A stretch of 64,000 nucleotides of DNA, taken from Nocardioides sp. QY071. Its GTDB lineage: Bacteria > Actinomycetota > Actinomycetes > Propionibacteriales > Nocardioidaceae. Shown in pieces: positions 18,524 through 27,564 of the stretch (positions are counted from its first letter, which is position 1; each line of letters starts with the position of its first letter). Location of the stretch: contig NZ_CP124681.1 in the NCBI RefSeq assembly GCF_029961765.1, positions 4,092,001 through 4,156,000 on the forward strand, read 5' to 3'. Below the pieces are notes generated by a model. That model did not search any database and had not been told where the DNA came from. It saw nothing but the letters and a program-made list of their open reading frames with translations. The position numbers and the translations under genes were made by a program.

Positions 18524-18564
18524 ACGAACGACGCCCCGGCCGCATCGGCCGGGGCGTCGTTCGT
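18524..18564. terminator. Strong bidirectional terminator
   Basis: A perfect 19-bp stem (18524-18542 with 18546-18564) with a 3-base CAT loop lies between convergent genes. The central arm is GACGCCCCGGCCG. It lies 18 bases after one stop codon and 13 bases from the other. Confidence 0.85.
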
Positions 18565-18577
18565 CGTCACACCTCGC

Positions 18578-21277
18578 TCAGCAGCTCGACGCGTGCTTCG
18601 CCTTGGCCGAGGCGAGATCGGCGTCGGCCTTGGCGAGACCGAGCTGGGCCGCGGCCACCGCCGACCGTGCCTTCGCGAGCTTGGCCTTGAGCTTGGCGAC
18701 CTTCGCCTTCTTGCCCAGCTTCTTCGCCGCCTTCTTCTTGGCCTTCAGCTTGGTGACCTTGGCCTTGGCCTGGACCAGGGCGGCGGTCGCGTCGGCCTGA
18801 GCGACCGTGGCGGCCGCGAGGGCGGTGCTGGCGGTCCCGCAGCCCGGGCTCTGCGCCGCCGAGAGGACGAGGACCGGGGCCGAGAACGCCGAGCCGTCTA
18901 GGTAGCCCGCCCGCTTCGCGGTCACCTTGACCGTCAGCTGCTGGCCGGCCGCGGAGGAGGGGACGACGAGGAAGACGCCGGTCCCGATCGGCTGGGCCGA
19001 CCCGGAGCGGTACCACTCGACGTCGTATCCGGACGCGTCGGCGGGCCACGGGTTCCAGGCGCCGACGCTGGCCCCGATGAGGTCGCCGACCTTCGGCAGG
19101 CCCGACCCGGGGGCGAGCAGGATCTCCGGCGCCCGGACGTTCTGGACCGCGGTCGTCCCGGGCGTCTCGATCGTCACGTCCGCGGAGTGGGCGACGGCGT
19201 CGGTGTAGCCCGCCTTCTTCGCGGTCACCTCGACACTGAGCTTCTTGCCGGCGGTACCGGCCGGGACCACCAGCTCCTTGGCCGTGCCGACGGGGGTAGC
19301 ACTGCCCTCGACGAGCCAGCGGTAGTCGAAGTCGTCGGGACCGGCGGGCCAGACACCTTCCCAGGCGACGACCGTCGCGCCCGGGATCGCCTTGCCGTAG
19401 ACCGCGGGCGCGGACACGGCGTGCAGGGTGCCCTCGGCGACGACGTCGCTGGGGTCGGAGGTCGCCTCGCCCGACGTGTAGCCGTCCTTGGCCGCGACAG
19501 CCTTGACCGTGAGCGTCTTTCCGGCGGCCGCCGGCGGGACGAGGACGAACAGCTCGGTGCCGGTGTGGAACGGCTGCGACGCCCCGGCGACGAACCACTG
19601 CAGCGTGACGCTGTCCGGCTGCGCACTCCACACACCCGGATGGGCGCCGACCACCTGGCCGACCTCGGGGTCCGGGGTGATCGCCGGGGCGACGAGGTTC
19701 TCGACCACCTGCGTCCCGCCGGCCGCGAGGACCGGGCCGCGCGGAGCCGAGTACGCGTACGCGTCGGTGAGCCCCGGCTTGCTGCCCTTGACGACGACCG
19801 ACAGCATCTCGCCCTCGGCATCCGCCGGGATCTCCAGGCTGGTCCCGGTCCCGTTGGGAATGGGGGTCTCGGAGCCGGAGCGGTACCACTCGACCGTCTT
19901 CGTGACGTCGCCCGGATCCCAGGTGCCGGTGTTCACGGTGACGGTCGCGCCGACCTGGAGGGTGCCCTCGATCGACGGCGCGGTGAGGTTCTTGACCGGG
20001 TTCGCGGGCGCGGTGACCGACACCGGCTCGGAGGAGACGACCGCGTCGTCGTACGCCGGCTTGGTGGTGGTGACCTCGACGGTCAACTCCTTGCCGGCGG
20101 CGGCTGCCGGGACGACGAGCGTCTTGCCCGTGCCGACGGAGGCGCCGTCGACGATCCAGCGATAGCTGGTGGTGGCGGGCGCCGGGAACCAGGAGCCGGG
20201 CCACGCCTCGACGGTGCCACCCACGACGGGCGAGCCGAAGATCGCGGGCTCCTCGACGTTGTGCAGCGTGCCCTTGACGACGACGTCGGAGCTGGCAGAG
20301 GTCGCGGTGGCGTCATCACGCCCGGCCTTGTGGGCGGTGACCTTCACCGTCAGGGTCTCGCCGAGCGCCTCGGGCGGGACCGGGACGGCGAGGTCGGAGC
20401 CGGTGTGGAACGGCGTGGACGACCCGGAGCGGAACCACTCCGCGGTGATCGAGTCGGGCTCCGAGCTCCACACACCCGGGTGGGCCAGGGCGAGCGCGCC
20501 CACCGCGGGGTGCTCGCTGATCGCCGGCTTCGCGACATTGGTGAGCGGTGCCTCGCCCGGGGCGGCCACGGTGACCGGGTCGGACGTCGCGGCCCCGTCG
20601 TTCCACTCGGCCTTCGAGACGGTCACCTCGACGGTGATCGCCTTGCCGGCGGCCGAGGCGGGGACGACGAGGTCCTTGGCCGTGCCGATCGGCGCGGCGG
20701 TGCCGGCCTCGAACCAGCGGTAGGCGTAGGTGTCGGGAGTCTCGGACCAGGAGCCCTCCCAGGCGGCCAGCGTGCTGCCGACCTCCGGCGTACCGAAGAT
20801 CGCGGGCTTCGCGTAGGCGATCGGCGTCCCGGCGAGGACGGGTGCGCTCGGCTTCGAGACCACGGTGGTCGGCGTACGGCCTGGCGCGGTGGCGGTCGCC
20901 GAGACCCGCAGCTTCTCGCCGAGTGCCTCGAACGGGACCATGAGCACAGACCCGGTCCCGAGCGGGTCGGTCGAGCCCTCGCGGTACCAGGTCAGCGTCA
21001 CCGTGGCGTCGCTCGGGGTCCAGAACCCGGGGTGCGCGAACGCGGGCCGGCCCACGGTCGGGCCGTCGTCGGGCACCGCCGGATCATCGAAGATCACCGG
21101 CGGGACGCCGTTCTTCACCGGCGTCGGGTCGACCGCGTGCGCGGCCGGCGAGGTGGCCGCGGACACGGCCACCAGGCCCAGCAGGGCCACGGCCGCGGCC
21201 AGCAGCATCGACAGCAACCGCCGGAACACCGGCACAGCCGGACGGCTGCGCGCCGCCCCCAGGAAATGCGGACGCAT
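18578..21277 (-). CDS. Secreted eight-module beta-repeat protein with Lys/Ala coiled-coil tail
   Basis: This 899-aa protein starts at ATG 21277, chosen because GGGGAG lies 7 bases upstream. It has a signal peptide (FRRLLSMLLAAAVALLGLVAV...AAHAVDP). Eight modules of about 85-95 aa follow, with the pattern 'P.I.G.P.VG....A..G.W....D...Y.W...G...P.GTG..L.VP..AAGK.LTV.VTA.KAGY.DA.A.S'. After the last module come about 85 residues of Ala/Lys-rich heptads (AKAKVTKLKAKKKAAKKLGK and KAKLAKARSAVAAAQ) ending in Cys. The basic coiled coil could bind anionic wall polymers (inference). Modules 3-4-5 and 6-7-8 look like a duplicated triplet. The protein is secreted with no membrane anchor; its function is unknown. 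Confidence 0.85.
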   Translation of the reverse strand: MRPHFLGAARSRPAVPVFRRLLSMLLAAAVALLGLVAVSAATSPAAHAVDPTPVKNGVPPVIFDDPAVPDDGPTVGRPAFAHPGFWTPSDATVTLTWYREGSTDPLGTGSVLMVPFEALGEKLRVSATATAPGRTPTTVVSKPSAPVLAGTPIAYAKPAIFGTPEVGSTLAAWEGSWSETPDTYAYRWFEAGTAAPIGTAKDLVVPASAAGKAITVEVTVSKAEWNDGAATSDPVTVAAPGEAPLTNVAKPAISEHPAVGALALAHPGVWSSEPDSITAEWFRSGSSTPFHTGSDLAVPVPPEALGETLTVKVTAHKAGRDDATATSASSDVVVKGTLHNVEEPAIFGSPVVGGTVEAWPGSWFPAPATTSYRWIVDGASVGTGKTLVVPAAAAGKELTVEVTTTKPAYDDAVVSSEPVSVTAPANPVKNLTAPSIEGTLQVGATVTVNTGTWDPGDVTKTVEWYRSGSETPIPNGTGTSLEIPADAEGEMLSVVVKGSKPGLTDAYAYSAPRGPVLAAGGTQVVENLVAPAITPDPEVGQVVGAHPGVWSAQPDSVTLQWFVAGASQPFHTGTELFVLVPPAAAGKTLTVKAVAAKDGYTSGEATSDPSDVVAEGTLHAVSAPAVYGKAIPGATVVAWEGVWPAGPDDFDYRWLVEGSATPVGTAKELVVPAGTAGKKLSVEVTAKKAGYTDAVAHSADVTIETPGTTAVQNVRAPEILLAPGSGLPKVGDLIGASVGAWNPWPADASGYDVEWYRSGSAQPIGTGVFLVVPSSAAGQQLTVKVTAKRAGYLDGSAFSAPVLVLSAAQSPGCGTASTALAAATVAQADATAALVQAKAKVTKLKAKKKAAKKLGKKAKVAKLKAKLAKARSAVAAAQLGLAKADADLASAKAKHASSC

Positions 21278-21384
21278 CAATCGACTCCCCATAAGTCGTT
21301 TCGTGCCCGAGGGCACAGGATTCGCGCAGAGTACCGACTGATCCCGCGCTCTGGTGGCGGTTCAACGAAACCGGTGTGCGGAGG

Positions 21385-21831
21385 TCACTCGGCTCGGTCG
21401 GCCTCGGGATCGACCACGGCGGAGCCGACCGCCCGGACCGTCGGGTCCGTGGGGGCGCCCGGGAGGTGGAGCGGCAGGTCGACCGGGGCGACCAGCTCGA
21501 CGACCAGCCGGTCGCCGTCGACACGGACCGTCGCGCGCAAGCCCGGATGGTCGGCCGCGGCACCGCTGTCGCGCAGGTAGGACCGGACCGCCGTCTCCGC
21601 CTCGGCCCGCGAGATCGCGAGGTCGCCGGTGGCCAGCCCGCCGCCGTACGCGTCGGAGCCCTGGGCCCCGAGGTCGGCGCCCTGCAGCGCGGCACCGTCG
21701 GCGAGCGCGTCGAGGCGCTGACGGGCGAGGTAGGCCGCACTCGCGTCGACCACGACCGCCACGAGCAGCAGCACGATCGCGGCGAAGGCGAGGACGAGCG
21801 GGATCGAGCTGCCGCGCTGGTGCCGGGTCAT
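21385..21831 (-). CDS. TadG/TadE-like pilus-associated protein
   Basis: This 148-aa protein is the last gene of the Tad operon and overlaps the preceding one by 4 bases. Its N-terminus 'RHQRGSSIPLVLAFAAIVLLLVAVVVDASAAYLARQRLDALADGAALQGA' is the TadG pattern: a positively charged lead, one transmembrane helix, then 'D....A.Y...Q.LD..AD.AAL.GA'. The remaining part is a small periplasm-facing domain. TadE/TadF/TadG-type minor pseudopilins help Flp pilus assembly. Confidence 0.82.
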   Translation of the reverse strand: MTRHQRGSSIPLVLAFAAIVLLLVAVVVDASAAYLARQRLDALADGAALQGADLGAQGSDAYGGGLATGDLAISRAEAETAVRSYLRDSGAAADHPGLRATVRVDGDRLVVELVAPVDLPLHLPGAPTDPTVRAVGSAVVDPEADRAE

Positions 21832-22271
21832 GGTCGGGTGACCTCCTGGTAGCGACCGATCGGGACGGTCTCCTCCGCGTCGAGGGCGAACCGCGGTCGA
21901 CCGAGGCCGAACAGGTCGGGCAGCAACGGCAGGTCGACGGCCGACGCGACGCGCACGGTGATGACGGAGGTCCCGGTGTGGCAGGCGCGGGGGTACGGCG
22001 AGCAGGTGACCGTGACCTCGAGCGGCACGTCGCGCAGCCCCTGGTCGGCGAGCGCCTGCTGCGCGACGGCACGGGCCCGCTGCTCACCGGCCGCGTCGTC
22101 TGGGGCGAGCGCGTAGGCGCGGGCCGCCGCCCGGGCCGCGCCGCTGACCCCGAAGGAGCCGCGCTGCACCTCGGACACCGACAGCACCACCCACAGCAGC
22201 GGCAGCAGGAGCAGCAGGCCCAGCCACACCATCTCCACCAGGCCGCTCCCCCGCTCGCTCCCGGTGCTCAC
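21828..22271 (-). CDS. TadE-family pilus assembly protein
   Basis: This 147-aa protein has the TadE-type head 'ERGSGLVEMVWLGLLLLLPLLWVV' with Glu in the pilin-like position after the Gly, followed by one transmembrane helix and 'GAARAAARAYA'. The extracytoplasmic portion contains Cys residues (TCSPYPRAC) likely to form a disulfide. It overlaps both neighbours by 4 bases, so translation is coupled along the operon. Confidence 0.82.
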   Translation of the reverse strand: MSTGSERGSGLVEMVWLGLLLLLPLLWVVLSVSEVQRGSFGVSGAARAAARAYALAPDDAAGEQRARAVAQQALADQGLRDVPLEVTVTCSPYPRACHTGTSVITVRVASAVDLPLLPDLFGLGRPRFALDAEETVPIGRYQEVTRP

Positions 22272-22657
22272 CGCGGATCCTCCTCGATCGCCCGGCCGGT
22301 CACGGTCATCGCGACCGCGGGCCCGCCGATGCCGAGCGCGGGCACCTCGGCGCGCACCACGATCTCGATGCCGGGGGCGCCGTCGACCTGGACCCGGTGC
22401 ACCTCGACGTCCTCGGCGTAGCGCCCCGCCAGGGCATCGGCGATCTGGGCGCGGGTCCGCGCCACCCCGTCGCCGGGCTCGCGGTCCGCGGTCGCCGCCA
22501 GCCGCGCACCCTCGGACGCGGCGGCGGCGAGCGTGGCGCGCACGTGGAGCACGAGCGCCACCTGGATCAGGCCGAGCACGAGCGGCACGAGGATCAGCGA
22601 GACCAGGGTGAAGTCGACCAGGGCCGAGCCCCGATCCGTCCTCGCGTGGCGGGTCAC
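22268..22657 (-). CDS. TadE-like pilus assembly protein
   Basis: This 129-aa protein starts at a GTG (22657) that overlaps the upstream stop codon as GTGA. The head 'TDRGSALVDFTLVSLILVPLVLGLIQVALVLHVRATLAAAASEGAR' matches TadE proteins, with a pilin-like N-terminus and 'A...EGARLAA' after the membrane helix. An Asp stands where TadE usually has Glu. It lies second-last but one in the Tad operon. Confidence 0.82.
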   Translation of the reverse strand: MTRHARTDRGSALVDFTLVSLILVPLVLGLIQVALVLHVRATLAAAASEGARLAATADREPGDGVARTRAQIADALAGRYAEDVEVHRVQVDGAPGIEIVVRAEVPALGIGGPAVAMTVTGRAIEEDPR

Positions 22658-22827
22658 CGCACGGAGTCGAGTGCGGACTGCAGGATCCCGACCAGCTGCG
22701 GCTGGGCGATGCCCCACAGGGCCACGCCGATCGAGATCGTCATGATCGTGATCAGCACCCAACCGGGCACGTCGCCTCGCTGGTCGTGGGGTCGCATGGC
22801 GGATCCAGGCTTAGGTCGTCGATGCAC
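22654..22827 (-). CDS. Small single-pass protein, candidate Flp-type pilin
   Basis: This 57-aa protein starts at GTG 22827, supported by AAGGA 6 bases upstream. After a basic leader comes 'DQRGDVPGWVLITIMTISIGVALWG' and one hydrophobic helix, then a short amphipathic tail 'QLVGILQSALDSV'. Position between tadC and the TadE genes, size and layout fit a Flp pilin, but the canonical Gly...Glu-Tyr processing site is replaced by Gly-Asp-Val-Pro-Gly-Trp. It could therefore be a divergent pilin or a non-processed accessory protein. Confidence 0.65.
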   Translation of the reverse strand: MHRRPKPGSAMRPHDQRGDVPGWVLITIMTISIGVALWGIAQPQLVGILQSALDSVR

Positions 22828-22855
22828 GGTGGTTCCTTCCCGAGATGGCACGGAT

Positions 22856-23782
22856 TCAGTAGCTGAGGGACAGCCCGATCAGGCCGGGCCAGAAGGCGAA
22901 GAGCACGGTCGTGGGCATCACCAGGAACACGACGGGCACCATCATCGCGATCTCCTTGCGGGACGCCTGCTCGATCAGCTCGCGACGTCCGGCCTCGCGG
23001 ACGTCGGCCGCCTGAGCGTGGAGGACCTCGGCCAGCGGGGTGCCGCGCTCGATCGCGACGGCGATGCCGTGGGCGAAGCGGGCGACGACGGACAGTCCGG
23101 TGGTCGCGGCGAGGCGGTCGAAGGCGTCGGCGACCGGCTCGCCGGTGCGGACCCGGGCGAGCACGTCGCCGAGCTCACGGGACAGCTCGCCCCCGCTGCG
23201 CCGCACCACCCGGTCGAGCGCACCGACCGGGCCCTCGCCCGCCGCGACGCTGAGGGCCAGCAGCTCGGCGACCGTCGGGAACTCGGCGAGCATCGCGGCC
23301 TCCCGCCGGCGCACCTGCGCACTCAGCCGGTTGTCGCGCAGCAGCACGCCGCAGGCGAAGGCGCCCACGCAGGCCAGCAGGAGGGGCAGCGGTGAGCTGG
23401 GACGGGTCCAGGTGCGGAGCACGCCGTACGCCGCGGCGATCGCGAACCCGACCAGGCCCCACTGCACCTGCTGCACGCGGAACTCGTGGAGGCTCAGCGA
23501 CGAGGCGGACCGGGCCAGCCGGCGCCGGACCGAGGGGGCGCCCCCGACCACGCGCTCGACCCCGTCGGCGGCGCGGCGCAGCAGGGGGCCGAGCAGGAGG
23601 GTGGCCGTCGAACGGGCGCTGGCCGGGGTCGTCGTACGGCGGGCGGGGGTGAGGTCGCGGACGTAGGGCAGCACCCGGTCCTCGAGCCGCGGGCGGCGGA
23701 TCGCCACCGCGCGGGTGGCGACGAGGGCGAGGCCGAGACCGGCGACGAGGCCGAGCAGTGCGCCGGTGACCGCGGGGTTCAA
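22856..23782 (-). CDS. tadC: TadC-like type II/IV secretion inner-membrane platform protein
   Basis: This 308-aa protein starts with a TTG at 23782 that overlaps the tadB stop (TTGA), consistent with coupling. A T2SSF-type domain is visible: 'LAEFPTVAELLALSVAAGEGPVGAL', 'GELSRELGDVLARVRTGEPVADAFDRLA' and 'ERGTPLAEVLHAQAADVREAGRRELIE', flanked by N-terminal and C-terminal transmembrane helices ('MMVPVVFLVMPTTVLFAFWP'). It pairs with TadB to form the membrane platform for the Flp pilus. Confidence 0.85.
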   Translation of the reverse strand: MNPAVTGALLGLVAGLGLALVATRAVAIRRPRLEDRVLPYVRDLTPARRTTTPASARSTATLLLGPLLRRAADGVERVVGGAPSVRRRLARSASSLSLHEFRVQQVQWGLVGFAIAAAYGVLRTWTRPSSPLPLLLACVGAFACGVLLRDNRLSAQVRRREAAMLAEFPTVAELLALSVAAGEGPVGALDRVVRRSGGELSRELGDVLARVRTGEPVADAFDRLAATTGLSVVARFAHGIAVAIERGTPLAEVLHAQAADVREAGRRELIEQASRKEIAMMVPVVFLVMPTTVLFAFWPGLIGLSLSY

Positions 23783-24630
23783 CGGAGGATCCGTCGCTCG
23801 GCGGGGAGACGGCCGAGCCGCATCATCAGCCGGTAGGCGACAACGCACGTCGCCGCGCCCACGGCGAGGACGACCGCGCCGGCCGCGGACTGGTAGCGCT
23901 CGATGACCGTCGGCTGGGTCGACATCACCAGCAGCACGACCCACGGCGCCGCGACCGCGACCCGGGCGCCGTTGACCGCCCAGGACTGGCGGGCCTCGAG
24001 CTCGGCGCGGGTGCGCAGGTCGTCACGCAGGTAGCCCGACAGGTTGCGCAGCAGCCGGCCGAGCTCGCCGCCGCCGACCTCGCGGGCGATCCGCAGGCCC
24101 TCGACGACGCGGTCGCCGACCGGGTCGGCCAACCGGTCCCTGAGCCGGTCGAGGCAGTCTCCGAACCGGCCCGAGACCTGGTAGTCGAGGGCGAACGCGT
24201 CGAAGGCCGGTCGCAGCGCGTCGGGGCCGCGGACGGCCAGCGCGGCGACCGCGTCGGGCAGCGACATCCCCGCACGTACGGCGGAGGCGAGGTCGTCGAC
24301 CGCCTCCGGCCAGACCTGCGCGAACTCGCGCCGGCGGCGTCGTACGCGACCGGCGACGACGGCCCACGGCAGGTACGCCGCCGCCGCGGCCAGGACCACG
24401 GCGATCGGCACGGTTCGGGTGAGGCCGAGGACGAGGACGAAGCCCGCGACGCCTGCGCCGACCGACAGCAGGGCCAACGAGCGGGGCGCGACCTCGCGCA
24501 GCCCGGCCTCGGCGAGCAGCCGCTCGGCCCGGCCTTCGGAACGGGGCGCGCGCTCGGCCTGCGGCCAGCGGAACGCGGCCCACAGCAGCAGGCAGCCGAG
24601 CCCGAACCCCAGCCCGACCAGCGCACCCAC
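23779..24630 (-). CDS. tadB: TadB-like inner-membrane platform protein
   Basis: This 283-aa protein has several transmembrane helices and the T2SSF segment 'VWPEAVDDLASAVRAGMSLPDAVAALA', 'GRFGDCLDRLRDRLADPVGDRVVEGL' and 'VGGGELGRLLRNLSGYLRDDL'. It lies 3 bases after the ATPase gene and overlaps tadC, giving the usual tadA-tadB-tadC order. The start is GTG 24630. Confidence 0.87.
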   Translation of the reverse strand: MGALVGLGFGLGCLLLWAAFRWPQAERAPRSEGRAERLLAEAGLREVAPRSLALLSVGAGVAGFVLVLGLTRTVPIAVVLAAAAAYLPWAVVAGRVRRRRREFAQVWPEAVDDLASAVRAGMSLPDAVAALAVRGPDALRPAFDAFALDYQVSGRFGDCLDRLRDRLADPVGDRVVEGLRIAREVGGGELGRLLRNLSGYLRDDLRTRAELEARQSWAVNGARVAVAAPWVVLLVMSTQPTVIERYQSAAGAVVLAVGAATCVVAYRLMMRLGRLPAERRILR

Positions 24631-24633
24631 GTC

Positions 24634-25914
24634 TCAGCCCGCCTCTCGGTCCGCCTCGTGGAGCAGGCCCACGACGTCGATGCCGAGCCGCTCGAAGTGC
24701 TCGAGCCTGGGCGGCAGCCCGATCCCCCGCCGCAACGCCCCGTCGCGCCAGTCGAACACCGGCTCGGTCTCGATCACGTCGCCCTCCATCCGGCCCGGGA
24801 CGGCGACGATCTCGGTGACCCGGCGGGCGCCGTACGGGTCCAGGGCGATGTGGACGACGAGGTCGACGGACGCGGCCACGGTGGGCACGACGAAGCGCGC
24901 GGAGATGTTCTCCCCGGCCAGCAGCGGCAGCGTGCACGCCTTGGTCAGTGCCTCGCGGGCGCTGTTGGCGTGCAGGGTGCACATCCCGGGCAGGCCGGCG
25001 TTGAGGGCGAGCAGCAGGTCGAGGCACTCCTCGGCCCGCACCTCGCCCACGATGAGGCGACTGGGTCGCATCCGGAGCGACTCCTTGACGAGGTCGCGGA
25101 GCCGGACCTCACCGGTGCCCTCGAGGCCCTCCTGCCGGGTCTGCAGGGCGACCCAGTCGGGATGCGGGAAACGGATCTCGAAGACCTCCTCGGCCGAGAT
25201 CACCCGCTCCCCACCGGGGATCGCCGCCGCGAGGCAGTTGAGCATGGTGGTCTTGCCGGCTTGGGTGCCGCCGGTGACGAGGATGTTGAGACCGGCGCGG
25301 ACCGAGGCCTCGAGGAAGCGTGCGGCGTGGGGCGTCAGGGTGCCGAGCGCGACCAGCTCGTCGAGCCGGGTCGCCCGGACCACGAACTTGCGGATGTTGA
25401 CCGCCGAGAAGCCCCGCGAGATGCCCTGCAGTACGACGTGGAGGCGGTGCCCGGCCGGGAGCATCGCGTCGACGAACGGCCGGCTGAGGTCGATCCGGCG
25501 GCCGGTGGACTTCAGCATCCGCTCCACCAGCTCGGCGACCTGCGCCTCGGTCAGCACCAGGTTGGTCAGCTCGTGCCGGCCCTGACGGGCGACGAAGACC
25601 CGGTCCGGACTGTTGATCCAGACCTCCTCCACCGTGGGGTCCTCGAGGAACGGCTGCAGCGGCCCGAAGCCCGCGACCCGGGCGACCAGCTCGGCCACCA
25701 GCGCGTCCGGGTCCGCGACCGGGGCGACCACACCGGTCAGGCTGCGCTCGTCGTGCTCGCGGACCAGTCCGGTCGCGAGGCGTCGTACGGCGGCCACCTC
25801 GCGCTGCGGGTCGATTCCGTCACGGCGTACCGCGGCGCGCAGGTCCTCGTCGAGGCGCGTCACCACGTCGTCCGACGCCGGCGCGACCACGACGGGTGGC
25901 TGGAGCAGGGCCAT
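24634..25914 (-). CDS. tadA: TadA/CpaF-type pilus assembly ATPase
   Basis: This 426-aa secretion ATPase powers Flp pilus assembly at the inner membrane. The Walker A motif GGTQAGKTT is at about residues 214-222. The Asp box (ERVISAEEVFEI), Walker B-like segment (MRPSRLIVGEVRAEECLDLLLALN) and His box (GMCTLHANSAREAL) are all present, as is the N-terminal 'GFGPLQPFLEDPTVEEVWIN' typical of CpaF. It is the first gene of the operon, with GGGGGA 6 bases before the ATG. No tadZ, TadV-type prepilin peptidase or outer-membrane secretin gene is in the window. Confidence 0.93.
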   Translation of the reverse strand: MALLQPPVVVAPASDDVVTRLDEDLRAAVRRDGIDPQREVAAVRRLATGLVREHDERSLTGVVAPVADPDALVAELVARVAGFGPLQPFLEDPTVEEVWINSPDRVFVARQGRHELTNLVLTEAQVAELVERMLKSTGRRIDLSRPFVDAMLPAGHRLHVVLQGISRGFSAVNIRKFVVRATRLDELVALGTLTPHAARFLEASVRAGLNILVTGGTQAGKTTMLNCLAAAIPGGERVISAEEVFEIRFPHPDWVALQTRQEGLEGTGEVRLRDLVKESLRMRPSRLIVGEVRAEECLDLLLALNAGLPGMCTLHANSAREALTKACTLPLLAGENISARFVVPTVAASVDLVVHIALDPYGARRVTEIVAVPGRMEGDVIETEPVFDWRDGALRRGIGLPPRLEHFERLGIDVVGLLHEADREAG

Positions 25915-26093
25915 GGCGACTCCCCCGAGATAGGACTGCTACTGGCTGGCAGCACCGTAGGCCACGATCCCGCCGTTGGGTAGGGGCCCGGACGTCGGCT
26001 GTGGAGAACCGCAGACCTCGCGAGTATGCGCGGAGGAACCTGCCCGCACATCGTCACTTCGGACCATTGCTGGCCCTTCGCGCACTGCGAATA

Positions 26094-26114
26094 GTTCGAG
26101 GCGAGCACTCGAAC
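26094..26114. promoter_or_regulatory. Inverted repeat upstream of the hemopexin operon
   Basis: GTTCGAG (26094-26100), GCGAGCA, CTCGAAC (26108-26114) is a perfect 7-bp inverted repeat about 40 bases before the first gene of the hemopexin operon. It lies in the only gap (25915-26155) that can hold its promoter. It is a candidate operator; no regulator gene is adjacent. Confidence 0.45.
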
Positions 26115-26155
26115 GACGGTCGGACTCGGATGTCCGTGAAGGAGAGCAGACGACC

Positions 26156-27553
26156 ATGAAGATGACGGGATTCGCCAAGCCGGCCGGGGACAAGGCGTAC
26201 TTCTTCCTCGGCAGCCACTACGTCCGCTACAACGTCGGCGGTGACCTGCCGGAGGGTGTCGAGAGCGGCTACCCACTGCCGATCGCCGAGCAGTGGCCGG
26301 CCCTGCCGTTCGGCTCCGACATCGACGCCTGCCTGTCGTGGAGCGACGGGTCGGTGTACTTCTTCCGCGGCGACCAGTGCGTCCAGTACGACGTCGCCAA
26401 CGACGCGGTCCTCCAGGGCCCGACCGCGATCGCCGAGATGTGGCCGGGCGTGTTCGCCGACGGAGTCGACGCCGCGGTGCTGCTCTCCGACGCCATGGTG
26501 CACTTCTTCCGCGGCAGCGAGGTCGTCGTCTGGAACGCGGCCGACGGCAGTGGCGTGATCGACGGTCCGCAGCCCATCTCCTCGGTGTGGAACGGGCTGC
26601 CCGAGCCGGTGACCAATGTCGTGCGGTGGTGGGCGAGCGAGGACGTCTACTTCTTCTCCGACACCCAGTACTGGTCCTACGACTTCGCCAGCGCCGCGCC
26701 CTACCCGGAGTACCCGGCCGAGATCGCCGGGAACTGGACCGGGCTGCCCTTCGCGGACAGCCCCGCCGCTCCGGACGACGGCCCGGCACCGGTCCCCGTC
26801 GACGGCACCCCGGCCCGGGCGATGTCGGTCGACGAGGCCCGCGCCGAGCTGCAGGCGGCGATGGACGCCGGGGAGATCCTCTGGGCGCCCTCCGCGATCC
26901 CGGGCCGCGTGGACCTCGACGGGCTGGTCCCGTTCAGCGGCGAGAAGCAGGACGGGAACGTGGCCGGTGTGGTGATCCGCTACAACCCCGGGACGCCGCA
27001 GGGCCCCAACGCGCCGGACCGCCTCGACCCGCGCAACGCGCTCGCGCTCGTCCGCTTCTGTCGCTGGCTGAGCCAGGCCTGGGGCGTCACCGAGCTGCAC
27101 CACCTCGGGATCGACGGCAGCGCGCCGGGCGAACGCGACGACTGCCACGGCCAGGGACGTGCCGTCGACTTCTCCGGGGTCGTCGGCACCAAGGACGGGA
27201 CGGCGTACGCCCTCAGCGTCCTGCGGGACTGGGGAATGGTGTCGACGCTCTCGACTCCCGGAGGCATCTGGCAGCCGACCGGCACCAACCAGGTGCACTT
27301 CCGGCTCGACGAGGCGCCCGGATCGGAGCTCGCCCGCGACTTCTTCCGCTCGGCCTACGAGTTCATCGCGGGCCAGTGGCAGGACCACTCCCCCAACCCC
27401 GACGGCCCGGCCGAGCCGAGCACCATCGGCTCCGGCACGTTCATCATGAACCCCGACCACCCGACGTCGAACCCCGCGCCGGGAGCGAAGAACGGCCGCG
27501 AAGCCCATGCCAACCACCTGCACATGCAGATCGGTGTCACCGGCACCGCCTGA
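26156..27553 (+). CDS. Hemopexin-like propeller fused to M15/extensin-like peptidase module
   Basis: This 465-aa protein starts at ATG 26156 (GGAG 11 bases upstream). Residues 1-200 hold four hemopexin-like blades, each with 'D(A)......YFF.G..Y..YD.........P..I...WPGL': DKAYFFLGSHYVRYNV, GSVYFFRGDQCVQYDV, AMVHFFRGSEVVVWNA and EDVYFFSDTQYWSYDF. Residues ~225-465 resemble zinc D-Ala-D-Ala carboxypeptidase/extensin-like enzymes, with possible zinc ligands in HGQGRAVDFSG (His331, Asp338), VHFR (His381) and HLHMQIG (His454, His456). There is no signal peptide or membrane segment. It is the first gene of a four-gene operon with an 11-base gap to the next. The peptidase assignment is motif-level inference. 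Confidence 0.8.
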   Translation: MKMTGFAKPAGDKAYFFLGSHYVRYNVGGDLPEGVESGYPLPIAEQWPALPFGSDIDACLSWSDGSVYFFRGDQCVQYDVANDAVLQGPTAIAEMWPGVFADGVDAAVLLSDAMVHFFRGSEVVVWNAADGSGVIDGPQPISSVWNGLPEPVTNVVRWWASEDVYFFSDTQYWSYDFASAAPYPEYPAEIAGNWTGLPFADSPAAPDDGPAPVPVDGTPARAMSVDEARAELQAAMDAGEILWAPSAIPGRVDLDGLVPFSGEKQDGNVAGVVIRYNPGTPQGPNAPDRLDPRNALALVRFCRWLSQAWGVTELHHLGIDGSAPGERDDCHGQGRAVDFSGVVGTKDGTAYALSVLRDWGMVSTLSTPGGIWQPTGTNQVHFRLDEAPGSELARDFFRSAYEFIAGQWQDHSPNPDGPAEPSTIGSGTFIMNPDHPTSNPAPGAKNGREAHANHLHMQIGVTGTA

Positions 27554-27564
27554 TCGGGGGAACC

